A DNA stretch of 64,000 bases from Candidatus Dormiibacter spiritus (GCA_003244185.1 QHBT01000027.1:1-64000), one strand, 5' to 3'. Positions 1 to 8,192 are shown, numbered from the stretch's first letter. The notes: a model not told the origin generated them from the sequence alone. Numbers and translations: made by a program.

Positions 1-247
1 AGCCGGCCTGCCGGCCTTGGCGTGGCTTTCTGGCCAGTTGCTATCGAAACCCTGAGCCGTCAGGCGACGGCCGGCGAGGCGGGTCCGGCAGGCGCAATCC
101 TGCGCTGTCTCAGTTGCGGCTGGCGGTATTTGACTGGGCGACGGACGGGACGCGCGGGGGCAGTCAAGCAGGCGGCCGGGGAAAGCAGTGTTGGTCGCGC
201 GCAACCCCCTCGGGGCTGCCGTCTACCCGCGACCGCTTACCGAAGCA
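1..247. other. No supported gene
   Basis: The only long open frame here is rich in Arg, Pro and Ser and looks like a shadow of GC-rich DNA. No recognisable protein, RNA or repeat is visible before the converging Mth938 gene. Confidence 0.5.
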
Positions 248-613
248 CTAGCAGGGTACGTGTAGGACCGCGTTCGTCTGCTCCGGGTCCTTTCCCAGTG
301 CCCGTATCGCCTCTTTGGTCGGCAGGGCCTCCAGCTTCACACCTCGGCGCTCAGCCTCCTTGCGGACCTCCGCCATCACCGGGAGGCCCCCGTGCGCGCC
401 GGTGCCCACGAGGAGCCGCCGACAATTCCAGGGGATGTTCTCAGCCAGTGAGAGCGGCGTATGGGCGTACGTGCCGCGGTAGGGCTTGGAAGCCTTCTTC
501 TTGCGCTTGGCGACCTCACCGCGGTCGATCACGACGTCGTACTCGTAAACGACGCCGTCAATCTGGATCGATCCGAACTTGAAGCCGGTGAGCTGCACCG
601 TTGAGGTCAGCAT
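248..613 (-). CDS. Mth938-like domain protein
   Basis: A 121-residue protein of the Mth938/DUF498 family, small alpha/beta proteins related to NDUFAF3 with no settled enzymatic role. The family pattern is visible: an N-terminal strand with FGSIQIDG, the central segment WNCRRLLVGTGAHGG, then the ending LHVPC. The length matches stand-alone family members. The start is an ATG on the minus strand at 613. It is transcribed toward the window edge and diverges from the RusA-like gene, so the roughly 36-bp gap should hold both promoters. It looks like an ordinary chromosomal gene bordering the accessory region. Family assignment is firm; function is unknown. Confidence 0.85.
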   Translation of the reverse strand: MLTSTVQLTGFKFGSIQIDGVVYEYDVVIDRGEVAKRKKKASKPYRGTYAHTPLSLAENIPWNCRRLLVGTGAHGGLPVMAEVRKEAERRGVKLEALPTKEAIRALGKDPEQTNAVLHVPC

Positions 614-649
614 AGTGAGTAAGTCCTCACCCGATGAGGTTCACCGCGC

Positions 650-1195
650 ATGGCTCCCACGTCGAAGTGGAGGGTGCGAACCAAGGACGCGCCAATTACT
701 GCGAAGCGTGACCACCAGAGTGGGGTCATGCTCACCAAGTTGCGGTTGCAGGATCCGCCACCGCCGGCAGCCCTTGAGTTCGAGGTGCCGGGCGAACCGC
801 AACCGCAGGGGAGCCATCAGGCGTACGCCAGCAATGGCCGGGCCTGGGTGACCAGTGACAACCCGCGCTTGCGGCCATGGCGTAATGCCGTCTGCTGGCA
901 CGCCCGAGAGGCGCTGGGGGAGCGTCCCCCTATGAGAGGGCCGGTTCGCGTCGAGCTCTGGTTCTCGTTCGCGCGACCTCGTGGGCACTTCGGCCGACGT
1001 GGACTGCTGCCCTCGGCGCCAGCCGGACACGTGGTGCGTCCCGATTGCGACAAGCTGGCTAGAGGCGCGGTCGACGCTCTCGGTGAGGCGGGCGTTTGGC
1101 GCGACGACAGCCAGGTGGTCGAGCTGGTGGCGAGCAAGGCGTACGCCGAGCGGTCGGGCCTCCGGGTCCGGGTAACTGAGGTGGTCGCCCCATGA
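650..1195 (+). CDS. RusA-like Holliday junction resolvase
   Basis: Likely crossover-junction endodeoxyribonuclease of the RusA family, which cuts four-way DNA junctions and is common in phages and prophages. The C-terminal half carries the family signature RPDCDKLARGAVDAL followed by WRDDSQVVEL, supplying the acidic metal-binding residues. The first 26 or so residues are low complexity, so ATG 728 is an alternative start giving about 155 residues. The stop overlaps a small downstream ORF by ATGA. With the DUF4326 gene and the methyltransferase relic that follow, it forms a short phage-type gene string. Confidence 0.85.
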   Translation: MAPTSKWRVRTKDAPITAKRDHQSGVMLTKLRLQDPPPPAALEFEVPGEPQPQGSHQAYASNGRAWVTSDNPRLRPWRNAVCWHAREALGERPPMRGPVRVELWFSFARPRGHFGRRGLLPSAPAGHVVRPDCDKLARGAVDALGEAGVWRDDSQVVELVASKAYAERSGLRVRVTEVVAP

Positions 1196-1323
1196 GGGCG
1201 CGCGACCTGATGAACCTGGAGGTTCTACACGCCTACTTGGTCACGGAATACGGAACCTACAGCGGTCCGGATGCGCTCGCCGCCTCCATCCCCTCCGTTG
1301 TAGCCCGCCAGCAGCACCTGTAG
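1192..1323 (+). CDS. Small ORF coupled to the RusA-like gene
   Basis: A 43-codon frame starts with ATG overlapping the preceding stop (ATGA), begins MRARDLMNLEVLHAYL and ends at TAG 1321-1323. Phage-type operons often hold such small coupled genes. It has no recognisable domain, and at this length it could be chance. The overlap is the main evidence. Confidence 0.35.
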   Translation: MRARDLMNLEVLHAYLVTEYGTYSGPDALAASIPSVVARQQHL

Positions 1324-1459
1324 CGGGTATACGAGGCGGCAAAGCTGGTTGGCGAGCCGGAGTCCTTCGATCGCTACCCTTGGTGCCGTGACCACCGCGA
1401 TCATGAAAGTAATTGCCCTTGGCCCGACCTACGGGCCGCTCTCAAGGACGCTTCTGCCG

Positions 1460-1777
1460 ATGTCTGAGCGCGTGCAACTTCGTCGTGCGCGCGGCTGGCG
1501 CAAACCGGAGCACACGATCATCGTCAGCCGGCCCTCCCGATGGGGCAATCCGTATCCGGTCAGGGTGTATGGCAGAAACCAGGCGTTGAGGCTCTATGCC
1601 GAACATCTGCGCCAGCACCCGCATGTATGCAGTGCCATCCGCGAGGAGTTGGCCGGCCGAAATCTCGCTTGCTGGTGTCGGCTCGATGAGCCCTGCCACG
1701 CGGACCTACTGCTGTGCGTGGCACGGGGTATCCCACTCGACGCGTTATTGGACAAACCCGGTGAGGACGAGGTGTGA
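1460..1777 (+). CDS. DUF4326 domain protein
   Basis: A 105-residue protein from the chosen ATG, starting MSERVQLRRARGWRKP. The frame is open from 1349, but conserved sequence only begins at this methionine. The DUF4326 features are present: the core RPSRWGNPYPV and the C-terminal LACWCRLDEPCHADLLL with its clustered Cys and His residues. The family is widespread in phages and mobile elements and has no proven function. It overlaps the following methyltransferase relic by 4 nt, indicating one operon with the RusA-like gene. Confidence 0.85.
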   Translation: MSERVQLRRARGWRKPEHTIIVSRPSRWGNPYPVRVYGRNQALRLYAEHLRQHPHVCSAIREELAGRNLACWCRLDEPCHADLLLCVARGIPLDALLDKPGEDEV

Positions 1778-2391
1778 ATGGCTTGGCTCTTTCTGCCACC
1801 GCAATGCCTGGACAGCGCATCCTCAGCCTCTGCGCCGGAGTCGGAGGGCTCGAACTCGGACTCAAGCTCGCCATCCCAGGAGCCCGCACCGTTTGTTACG
1901 TTGAGCGGGACAGCTACGCAGCGGCCACTCTCGTGGCGCGGATGGAGAACCAGGCCCTGGATCCGGCGGCTAACTGGGATGACATTGCCTCCTTCGACGG
2001 CCGCCCGTGGCGTGGCCGAGTGGATCTCGTCACTGCCGGTTTCCCCTGCACCCCAGCCTCATGAGCCGGAAAGCGGCGAGGAACCGCCGACGAGCGATGG
2101 CTTTGGAAAGACATCGTCTTCATTCTCGGTGAGGTCCGCCCACAGCTCACCTTCTTCGAGAACGTGCCTGGATTGCTCACGGTCATTGGTTCCAGGGACG
2201 GTGGCGTATCTGGACTCTGCGAGGATATGGAGGAGACCCCAGACCTCGCTGCTGGAGGGGCCATCGCCGAGGTTCTCCGCTCACCACGCCATATCGGTCC
2301 GTCCCTTCGGCGTTATCGCGGCTCTCGGTTCATACCAGCTTTCAGTTGGGCGATTGAAGCACGGCATGATCTCGGCACACACAATGATTAG
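1774..2391 (+). pseudogene. C5 cytosine DNA methyltransferase, interrupted
   Basis: A C5-type DNA methyltransferase relic. The N-terminal 96 codons include motif I (LSLCAGVGGLELGL) and end at the catalytic motif, GFPCTPAS, with TGA at 2062-2064. The same frame continues without a shift through AGKRRGTADERWLWKDI to motif VI (ENVPGLL) near 2155-2175. Downstream of motif VI it no longer resembles the family, and the target-recognition domain and motifs IX-X are missing. Intact members are about 300-450 residues. TGA is used as a normal stop elsewhere in this window, so recoding is unlikely; the gene is most likely dead. Confidence 0.8.
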
Positions 2392-2427
2392 GTACCGGCG
2401 AGCCCCAGCTCTGGCTGAGGAGCGTCT

Positions 2428-3105
2428 ATGGAGGCTGCACCAATGACCTGGAAGCCATTTCCGGTGGCGTCGCGACACAGAACGTCAGGAGGCGAGTTCG
2501 CTCGATTGGTGACCACCGGTGTGAGCGCTGGCATCATCAGCTCAATCTCGACTGCGACACTCATCGTCATGGGTTCGCTCTACGTCGCGATCATCAAAAC
2601 CAACCACGGAGCGGTGATCGGAGATCCGTCTCTGCAGGTAGAGGTTGTGCCCGACTCATGGTTTGGAAGGATGCCTCTCACATCGGATGGCTCCGCCCTG
2701 TGGCCTGCGGAAGAGAGGCTTGCCAATCAAAAGGGTTATCACCCCTGCAAGAGGGATACCATTCACGAGGCTCGATATCTCTTTCAAGGTTACGCCTGCA
2801 CCGTTGCAAATAGGACTGACTACAACGGTGAGCAGAGCGTCGTCTTTTTCTACGACGGTCGCTGGATGGGCCCCGACGCCACTCTGCCTAGTCGCCATGT
2901 CGAGGTCGTCGACCGGTCTGGGAATGTGATCACGGTGCAATACGAGTTGCATCATTTAGTTCCGGGCCAGCAGCCTGGTACGACGCTAGCTGAAACTACT
3001 GGAGGGACTGCCATTGTGCACTATCGGCTGGCGGACGATGATAGTGTGGCGATTGCGCAAGATCCGATTCCTTCCCGAGTTACCGCGTTGGGGGTCGGTC
3101 GATGA
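2428..3105 (+). CDS. Membrane-anchored extracellular protein, unknown
   Basis: A 225-residue protein with one hydrophobic segment at about residues 33-56, followed by a likely extracytoplasmic domain. The middle contains FFYDGRWMGPDA and then a repeated strand-rich pattern ending in VHYRL. This layout is reminiscent of mycobacterial LppP/LprE-like lipoprotein domains, but no lipobox is visible and the similarity is only suggestive. It stands alone, about 35 bp after the methyltransferase relic. Function is not known. Confidence 0.55.
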   Translation: MEAAPMTWKPFPVASRHRTSGGEFARLVTTGVSAGIISSISTATLIVMGSLYVAIIKTNHGAVIGDPSLQVEVVPDSWFGRMPLTSDGSALWPAEERLANQKGYHPCKRDTIHEARYLFQGYACTVANRTDYNGEQSVVFFYDGRWMGPDATLPSRHVEVVDRSGNVITVQYELHHLVPGQQPGTTLAETTGGTAIVHYRLADDDSVAIAQDPIPSRVTALGVGR

Positions 3106-3455
3106 CACTGTATTGGGCTCCCAGCGTCTTCAACTGACCGCCAATGGCGCGAGGCCGTGCCGCTCCGACAGCAAGGAGTTCACAACCTGCAGGCCAGCCA
3201 TGTTTACGGCCGGCTGGAAGTAGTTCGACCTCGGCGTCGGCGCCGCCAGCGAAAGGTTGGGCTCCGGCGAGGGATTAGAGAGGTATAGCGCTGGCTCGCT
3301 TCTAGGCCGCGATCTTGCAAGCGCAGCGGCGTTCCGGGTGAGCGACTCGTCAGTCAGCGTGGCATGGGGGGCAGTGCGGGCCGGTTTCTTCTGACTCGAC
3401 CGGCTGAGCGTGGCGTACGCCGGTTGGCTTTGAGGGGAGCTGTAGAAGGCCCGGC
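3106..3455. other. Intergenic stretch, no gene seen
   Basis: No frame in these 350 bases has plausible protein composition, and no RNA gene or repeat was recognised. It presumably carries the promoter of the gene starting near 3456. Confidence 0.45.
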
Positions 3456-4379
3456 ATGCGATGCTGGTCAAGAAGCATGTCGTCCAATGTTGCGGTCAAC
3501 CTCCATGGAGCCGGCCAGCTCGGCCTGACGTACGAGAACGTCGCGGGTCGGGGCCGTATCTATCCGCAGCTAGTGTTCACGATCCAGGCCCGATTGCATC
3601 CCACCGGGCGATCGCCTGAGCCCCATGAGATCGAAATCAGCCGCCTAGTTGTCGACGTCACTGCCGGTACTGAGGTGATCGGCCACGGAGAGGCGCGCCA
3701 GGTCGGGACGAGGATCTCGTCGAGCAACGACGGTAATGTACAGGTTGAGGTACCAGTCAGCCCTGGCGCGATCCGCTACGTGAACGAGATCAGCCGCGGC
3801 GCTGTCGTCCACTTGCGCCTGAGCTTCCAGGGCTTGGTCCGCTACAGGCGCTCAGCCGAGATTACGGTGCAGGGAGCGCTCTCGCAGCCTCCAGGGCAAT
3901 GGGAGGAACTCAACGGAGGCATTCCTCCGATGGAGGTCGACGTTCCGCGCAGCACATGGGTTAAGGCCGTCCTTGAGCCCCTTGGCACCGAGCGCTACAT
4001 TTGGATTGAGCTGCCCCTACCACCTCTGCCGGCGGGCCATAGGTGGGAAACGGTTCTAGAGCATCTGCAGCTGGCCGAGAGAAGGAACCAAGAGGGCTCG
4101 GATGCTGACGTCCTGATCCGTTGTTACGATGCCCTTGGAGCGCTGGCACCGACCGACCCGAAAGCGATTATCCCGGCCGACATCAATGCGGAGAAGAGGG
4201 CTGTGCTAGACAAAGCCCTCCTGGAGTTCCGAGACTTTCTCCAACGCGGCCGGCATCCGCAGAAGACGGGCGACGCTCGAGGTCGGTATGACACTGATCA
4301 CCGGGATTCCGAATTCGCACTGGCCATGACGAAGGTGTGGCTGACTTACATCGCGCGGCTCGAGGCAGGGGCTCGGTAG
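3456..4379 (+). CDS. Uncharacterised protein, possible HEPN-like C-terminus
   Basis: A protein of about 300 residues; ATG 3480 (MSSNVAVNL) is a likely alternative start because the first eight residues look unstructured. The N-terminal two thirds is strand-rich, and the C-terminal third is helical. Near the C-terminus is ARGRYDTDHRDSEFALAMTK, which contains an R-x4-H pattern like the catalytic motif of HEPN RNases. That resemblance is a short motif only, with no wider domain match. It faces the disrupted minus-strand gene downstream. Function is not assigned. Confidence 0.6.
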   Translation: MRCWSRSMSSNVAVNLHGAGQLGLTYENVAGRGRIYPQLVFTIQARLHPTGRSPEPHEIEISRLVVDVTAGTEVIGHGEARQVGTRISSSNDGNVQVEVPVSPGAIRYVNEISRGAVVHLRLSFQGLVRYRRSAEITVQGALSQPPGQWEELNGGIPPMEVDVPRSTWVKAVLEPLGTERYIWIELPLPPLPAGHRWETVLEHLQLAERRNQEGSDADVLIRCYDALGALAPTDPKAIIPADINAEKRAVLDKALLEFRDFLQRGRHPQKTGDARGRYDTDHRDSEFALAMTKVWLTYIARLEAGAR

Positions 4380-4434
4380 CCGCGCGGCATTCACTCGGCA
4401 ACCGAGAGTTCGCTTTTGGGGGCACCGGAGACTG

Positions 4435-5411
4435 TCACTGAAACGTACTTTCCGGATGTTCAGAGGAATACTGAACCGTCAGGGAAGTTGCCAGCATGAC
4501 GGCGACGAGCGCTGACAGCGGCGCGAAGACACCGACGTAACCAACGGCATGAGCGGTGGTGTGGCGCGCGAAGTGCTCCGGAGGCGCTTCACCCGACGCG
4601 GGCCACCAGGCGGTCAACGCGCGGAATAGGGGTCGGAGGGTCAGGCTTTCCGCCGCGAGCTGTAGGGGTACGTCGTCGAAGTCCTCTGCCGCGCGCTGTT
4701 TAGCGTGGTCTCGCCCTTGTTTGCCGTGAAGCGCGCTTACGATGCTGTCGACGATGTTCCCGGCATGGGATTGTGCCGGCGAATGGAACCCGGCGCGCAG
4801 GGCGCCGATGGCGTTTCTGCACTCACGGGCCCATTCGGTGTCGTTGGCAACGAGCGCAGCTTCACAGTCGTCGAGTATGTCGATGGTTCGGTTGCGCAGG
4901 ATCACGTGCCGCTCCTCGCGGCTGCTGGCACTGATGAGGGCGACGACGATCTCTGCACGCGGTATCCAGCTGAGTGGGAGACCCTCGTCCAGTGAAATGC
5001 GGGCCGCGGTGGCAAGCCCTTCTTGTACCCCTTGCAGGTTGACTGGGATCCAGCGGTCGAGGCGCCCGATCCACTTCGCAAGATCGAGCGTTGGCAGATC
5101 GAACCTGAAGCCTTCCGCTATTCGGGCAAACACCTCGGCCTGCTGCTTGAGCGACTCGGTGAAGCCCTTGACCTCGCCGTAAGCGTCGGTGAGCGTGGCG
5201 CTGGCCGCGAGCGCGTCGTAGAGGGCCGAGAAGTCGATCGTCTTCGCGAGTGACTCTGCCCACTCAGTCTGCGCGACAGCGGCTTCAGTGAGGGCGTCGG
5301 TGTTGATCAGCGCCTCATGTGTAGGGACGAGGCGGGCAAAGTCGACGGAGCGCGCGTAGTGCTTGGCCACGGTATCCTGGGCGGCCAACATCGCCGGACC
5401 GTTGAACGACT
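4435..5411 (-). pseudogene. C-terminal part of a gene split by the IS3 element
   Basis: This is the larger piece of an uncharacterised gene interrupted by the IS at 5412-6726. It holds about 325 codons: a helical, Ala- and Leu-rich body with repeats of the type DFSALYDALAAS, and one hydrophobic segment close to the C-terminus (near VFAPLSALVAVMLATS), suggesting tail anchoring in the membrane. Removing the IS and one ACT copy joins VAQAK in frame to SFNGPAMLAAQ and restores a protein of about 393 residues. Apparent N-terminal sequence beyond 5411 in this frame is read from the IS itself. The family is unknown. Confidence 0.8.
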
Positions 5412-5463
5412 TGAACCGCGCTGGGATTGATGGAGGCTCCATTCCTTTGGGAGGATGGGGACA

Positions 5464-5802
5464 ATGTCCAAGCCGAGCGTTCCCACACAACGTCGCTACC
5501 CGCCCGAGCTTCGTGAACGGGCAGTGCGCATGGTCAAGGAGGCGATCGCCGAATCCGGCGGCGAGCGCCACGGCGTAGTCACCCGGATCGCCATCCAGCT
5601 GGGCATCGGCAGCGAGTCGCTGCGCCACTGGGTGAAGCAGGCGGAGGTCGACGGCGGCCAGCGGCCCGGGGTCACATCCGAGGAGCGCCGGCGCATTGCC
5701 GAGTTAGAGCGAGAGGTCCGCGAGCTGCGGCGAGCCAACGAGATCCTCAAGAGCGCGTCAGCTTTTTTCGCGGCCGAGCTCGACGGCCGACGGCCGAGGT
5801 GA
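5464..5802 (+). CDS. IS3 transposase OrfA
   Basis: A 112-residue DNA-binding subunit of the IS3 transposase. It has an N-terminal helix-turn-helix (about residues 10-55, with YPPELRERAVRMV and LRHWVKQAEVD) and a C-terminal leucine-zipper-like coiled coil (LEREVRELRRANEILK). ATG 5464 is preferred over ATG 5455. Near its end, codons GCT TTT TTC (5761-5769) form a T-TTT-TTC slippery heptamer; a -1 slip there would enter orfB and give the OrfAB fusion transposase usual for this family. Confidence 0.93.
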   Translation: MSKPSVPTQRRYPPELRERAVRMVKEAIAESGGERHGVVTRIAIQLGIGSESLRHWVKQAEVDGGQRPGVTSEERRRIAELEREVRELRRANEILKSASAFFAAELDGRRPR

Positions 5803-6686
5803 CTCGCTACATCGACGGTCACAAAAGTAGGTACGGGGTCGAGCCGATTTGCAGGGTGCTGGAGATCGCCCCTTCCACCTACTACGCGGCAGCCAGCCGG
5901 CCGCCCTGTGCTCGTCAGGTCCGCGACGAAGCTCTGCAGCCGGAGGTGGCCCGGATCCACAAGGACAACTACGGCGTCTACGGCGCCCACAAGGTCTGGC
6001 GCCAGCTCCACCGGGAGGGCTACGAGGTCGGCCGCGACCGGGTGCGCCGGCTAATGCACAGACTTCAGCTGGCCGGTGTCCGGAGGGGCAAGGTGAAGCG
6101 GACGACGTTCCCGGGCGAGCTCAGCGAGCGGTCCCAGGACCTGGTCGAGCGCAGCTTCGTGGCCAGCGCGCCCAACCGGCTCTGGGTGGCCGACTTGACC
6201 TACGTCAGCGCCTGGACCGGCTTTGTCTACGGGGCCTTCATCGTTGACGCCTTCAGTCGCCGGATCGTGGGCTGGCGGATCGCCGCCTCGCTGCAGGCTG
6301 AGCTGGCGCTGGACGCCCTGGAGATGGCGATCTGGTCGCGACGCTCGGAGCAGTTGGAGGGCTTGGTCCACCACTCCGACCGCGGCGTCCAATACCTGGC
6401 CATCCGCTATACCGAGCGCCTGGCCGACGCCGGCGCGGTCCACTCCGTCGGCTCGCATGGCGACTCCTACGACAATGCCCTGGCGGAGACCGTGGTCGGC
6501 CTCTACAAGACCGAGCTCATCCGCCGCCGCGGACCTTGGCGCTCGCTTGAGCAGGTCGAGCTGGCGACGGCCGAGTGGGTCGACTGGTGGAACCAACGCC
6601 GGCTTCACGGCGCCGACGGCGACTTGCCGCCGGCCGAGTATGAGGAGCGCTACTATCGTCAGCGCGACACCAGAGACGTCGCGTGA
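5799..6686 (+). CDS. IS3 transposase OrfB (rve integrase domain)
   Basis: The catalytic part of the IS3 transposase, 295 residues, overlapping orfA by 4 nt in the -1 frame. The N-terminal HTH_21 region (YGVYGAHKVWRQL) precedes an rve integrase core. The DDE triad can be placed at Asp132 (WVADLTYV), Asp194 (HHSDRG) and Glu230 (DNALAETVVG), with 61 and 35 residues between them, the canonical spacing. All three residues are present, so the enzyme should be active as an OrfAB fusion made by frameshifting. The annotated GTG start may never be used independently. Confidence 0.95.
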   Translation: MTRYIDGHKSRYGVEPICRVLEIAPSTYYAAASRPPCARQVRDEALQPEVARIHKDNYGVYGAHKVWRQLHREGYEVGRDRVRRLMHRLQLAGVRRGKVKRTTFPGELSERSQDLVERSFVASAPNRLWVADLTYVSAWTGFVYGAFIVDAFSRRIVGWRIAASLQAELALDALEMAIWSRRSEQLEGLVHHSDRGVQYLAIRYTERLADAGAVHSVGSHGDSYDNALAETVVGLYKTELIRRRGPWRSLEQVELATAEWVDWWNQRRLHGADGDLPPAEYEERYYRQRDTRDVA

Positions 6687-6726
6687 ATCCAAGCCGCCGA
6701 GTCTCCACAAAACTCAGCGCGGTTCA

Positions 6727-6931
6727 ACTTGGCCTGTGCGACCGCGTTTTGTGCGGCGCGCAAAGCCGAGAAGTCGATGGCGGCAAGTTGCCGTTGGATA
6801 TTCGAGAACGCTCGAAGGCCGCTGTACAGGTCGCTCGCTCGGGTCTCCCGGTGCGGTGGGAGATCGTCAGCGGCGGGAGCCGGCTCCTTTCCTAGCTCAT
6901 CAGAAGAATCGCGATTCTCGGTCACGTCCAA
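6727..6931 (-). pseudogene. N-terminal part of the gene split by the IS3 element
   Basis: The first 68 or so codons of the interrupted gene, from a TTG start at 6931: an acidic polar leader, then a helical segment with IDFSALRAAQNAVAQAK that stops at the IS boundary. The repeat theme IDFSAL recurs in the C-terminal fragment (TIDFSALYDALAA), supporting their common origin. After the junction this frame runs into IS sequence, giving a spurious tail. The product is presumably non-functional. Confidence 0.75.
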
Positions 6932-7171
6932 GAGTTTGCATCCAAACGTGGGGTGGCGGCCAAAACTGGCTTAGTGGCACATCGCCATTCGACGCGAACT
7001 CACCGCCCACCCCTCTAGGTCCAAGCGCGGATATCGAGCTTCCCAAGTGAGGTCGGAACGAAGTCGTGAGAGGCCGGCGGAGCCCCCTCGGCAGAGGCTC
7101 AAGGGCCGTTCCCGAGGTCCGAGGCAACCCGCCGCCCTCTCTCGGAGTACCGCTCTAGGCTCGAGATCGGC

Positions 7172-7525
7172 TCAGACAGGCGTGATGATGCGGAGCTTGG
7201 GGACGCGATCATAGTGGTGCCTGTTGCGGGTCATAAGCGGGAGGCGGTGGGTGAGCGCGGTCGCCGCGACGAGTGCATCGGGCGTCGCGATGCCTGTATT
7301 ACGTCGTGTCACCCCGGCCAACTCGGCAATCTCCAGGTCGATCGGCAGCTCACTCATCGGTGACAGAAAGCGGCGGAGTCGCTCCGGCTCGTCGTGGCCG
7401 GCGAATAGCTCGCAATGTGAGATCACCGAGATGGCTATGGATCCAACCTCTGCCGAGAGCCGACGGTCCCCACGCAGGTGATCGATGAGCACGTCGGTGT
7501 CCACCAGCAGATCAGCCATAGCCAC
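7172..7525 (-). CDS. vapC: PIN-domain toxin VapC
   Basis: A 117-residue PIN-domain ribonuclease, the toxin of a type II module that typically cuts tRNA or rRNA. Acidic metal ligands are visible in DLLVDTDVLIDHLRG, in SVISHCELFAG, in TPDALVAATAL and near the end. The length is standard. Its start overlaps the end of the RHH antitoxin gene by 14 nt, the usual vapBC coupling. Neutralisation by the upstream product is inferred from context. Confidence 0.92.
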   Translation of the reverse strand: MAMADLLVDTDVLIDHLRGDRRLSAEVGSIAISVISHCELFAGHDEPERLRRFLSPMSELPIDLEIAELAGVTRRNTGIATPDALVAATALTHRLPLMTRNRHHYDRVPKLRIITPV

Positions 7526-7739
7526 GGTTCCAATCGCTGCGGTCGGGCACTTCCAGGTCCGGCATCGAGCCGAACGCCTCGTCGAGGACGGACTCGAGGT
7601 CTGGGGGAGGCTGAGCCGTGTGGGCGTCCACGGCTTCGCGCACGACCTCGGCGAGCGTCTTTCCTTCGCGCTTGGTCAGGGCGTCAAGCTTGCGGCGCTG
7701 CTCCTCGGTGAAGTAAACCTGCGTCCGAGTGGCCGCCAT
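7512..7739 (-). CDS. vapB: Ribbon-helix-helix antitoxin VapB
   Basis: A 75-residue antitoxin. The N-terminal 45 residues form a ribbon-helix-helix DNA-binding domain (TRTQVYFTEEQRRKLDAL, then the KREGKTLAEVVREAV helices). The acidic, Pro-rich C-terminus with a DRSDWNRG ending is typical of the segment that wraps the PIN toxin. It should repress its own promoter. A TATACT hexamer on the minus strand at 7748-7753 ends 8 nt before the ATG, suggesting a leaderless transcript. Confidence 0.9.
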   Translation of the reverse strand: MAATRTQVYFTEEQRRKLDALTKREGKTLAEVVREAVDAHTAQPPPDLESVLDEAFGSMPDLEVPDRSDWNRGYG

Positions 7740-7747
7740 ACAGCATT

Positions 7748-7753
7748 AGTATA
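7748..7753 (-). promoter_or_regulatory. Probable -10 box of vapBC (leaderless)
   Basis: TATACT read on the minus strand matches five of six bases of TATAAT and sits 8 nt before the vapB ATG. No strong -35 hexamer is visible. The identical hexamer precedes the second vapB gene at 16787-16792. Confidence 0.55.
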
Positions 7754-7811
7754 CAGCACGCTGCCCTCAGCTGACGATATCCTGAGGAGCACGAGAGTTC
7801 CGTATGAGCCG

Positions 7812-8186
7812 ATGACGTTCAGCAGGGCGAGCAGCGAGATTCGCCGCCTCTTGGAGGCGAGGGACGAGCGCAATGCGCTGCGGGTGGTCTTCCAGTTGGT
7901 TGACGACATGCGTCGGGCGCTTGGCGACGGAAGAGAAGGTTTCCTAGAGCTTGGACCTATGCCGACCGGCGATCGTCGATTTGATGCTCTGTTGGCGGGG
8001 CTCGCCGAGCATGAGGCGCGCGAGGCTGGGCAGTCGCCGCCCAAGTGGGCGACCCGATTGTCGGTCGTCCTTGATCCTCCCTGGTATGTGAGCCCCTATC
8101 TGCGCGCTATGGCGGAAGTCGAGTCTCCGGAGCCGCTTCGCGCCCGAGGCATCCTCATAACAGCGGCCGATCTCACTCGGGTCTAG
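7812..8186 (+). CDS. Conserved-looking hypothetical protein
   Basis: A 124-residue protein from ATG 7812 (MTFSRASSEIRRLLEARD). The frame is open from 7485 but is antisense to vapB there. The N-terminal half is helical and charged; the C-terminal half has PPWYVSPYLRAMAEVE followed by RARGILITAADLTRV. Proteins with this architecture are often linked to toxin-antitoxin and defence loci in high-GC bacteria, but I recognise no named domain. It lies between two PIN modules and just upstream of a Phd antitoxin remnant. Confidence 0.6.
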   Translation: MTFSRASSEIRRLLEARDERNALRVVFQLVDDMRRALGDGREGFLELGPMPTGDRRFDALLAGLAEHEAREAGQSPPKWATRLSVVLDPPWYVSPYLRAMAEVESPEPLRARGILITAADLTRV

Positions 8187-8192
8187 AGGAGG

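Larger units (their letters stand above)
5412..6726 (+). mobile_element. IS3-family insertion sequence, intact
   Basis: A complete 1315-bp IS3-family element. The ends are imperfect inverted repeats starting TGAACCGCGCTG on both sides, with 23 of the first 28 positions matching. The flanks carry a 3-bp direct repeat, ACT, at 5409-5411 and 6727-6729. Terminal TGAACCGC and a GGAG-CTC motif about 20 bases in resemble the ends of IS6110-type elements. It contains orfA and orfB in the usual overlapping arrangement. Intact reading frames plus an undamaged target duplication suggest a recent insertion. Confidence 0.95.

Noticed and set aside
22-582. Long plus-strand ORF of 186 codons
   Set aside because: Its C-terminal half is antisense to the Mth938 gene and its composition is Arg/Pro/Ser-rich noise.
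2062-2064. TGA in the methyltransferase read as a recoded sense codon
   Set aside because: Many intact genes here end in TGA, and the C-terminal domain is also lost, so decay is the simpler reading.
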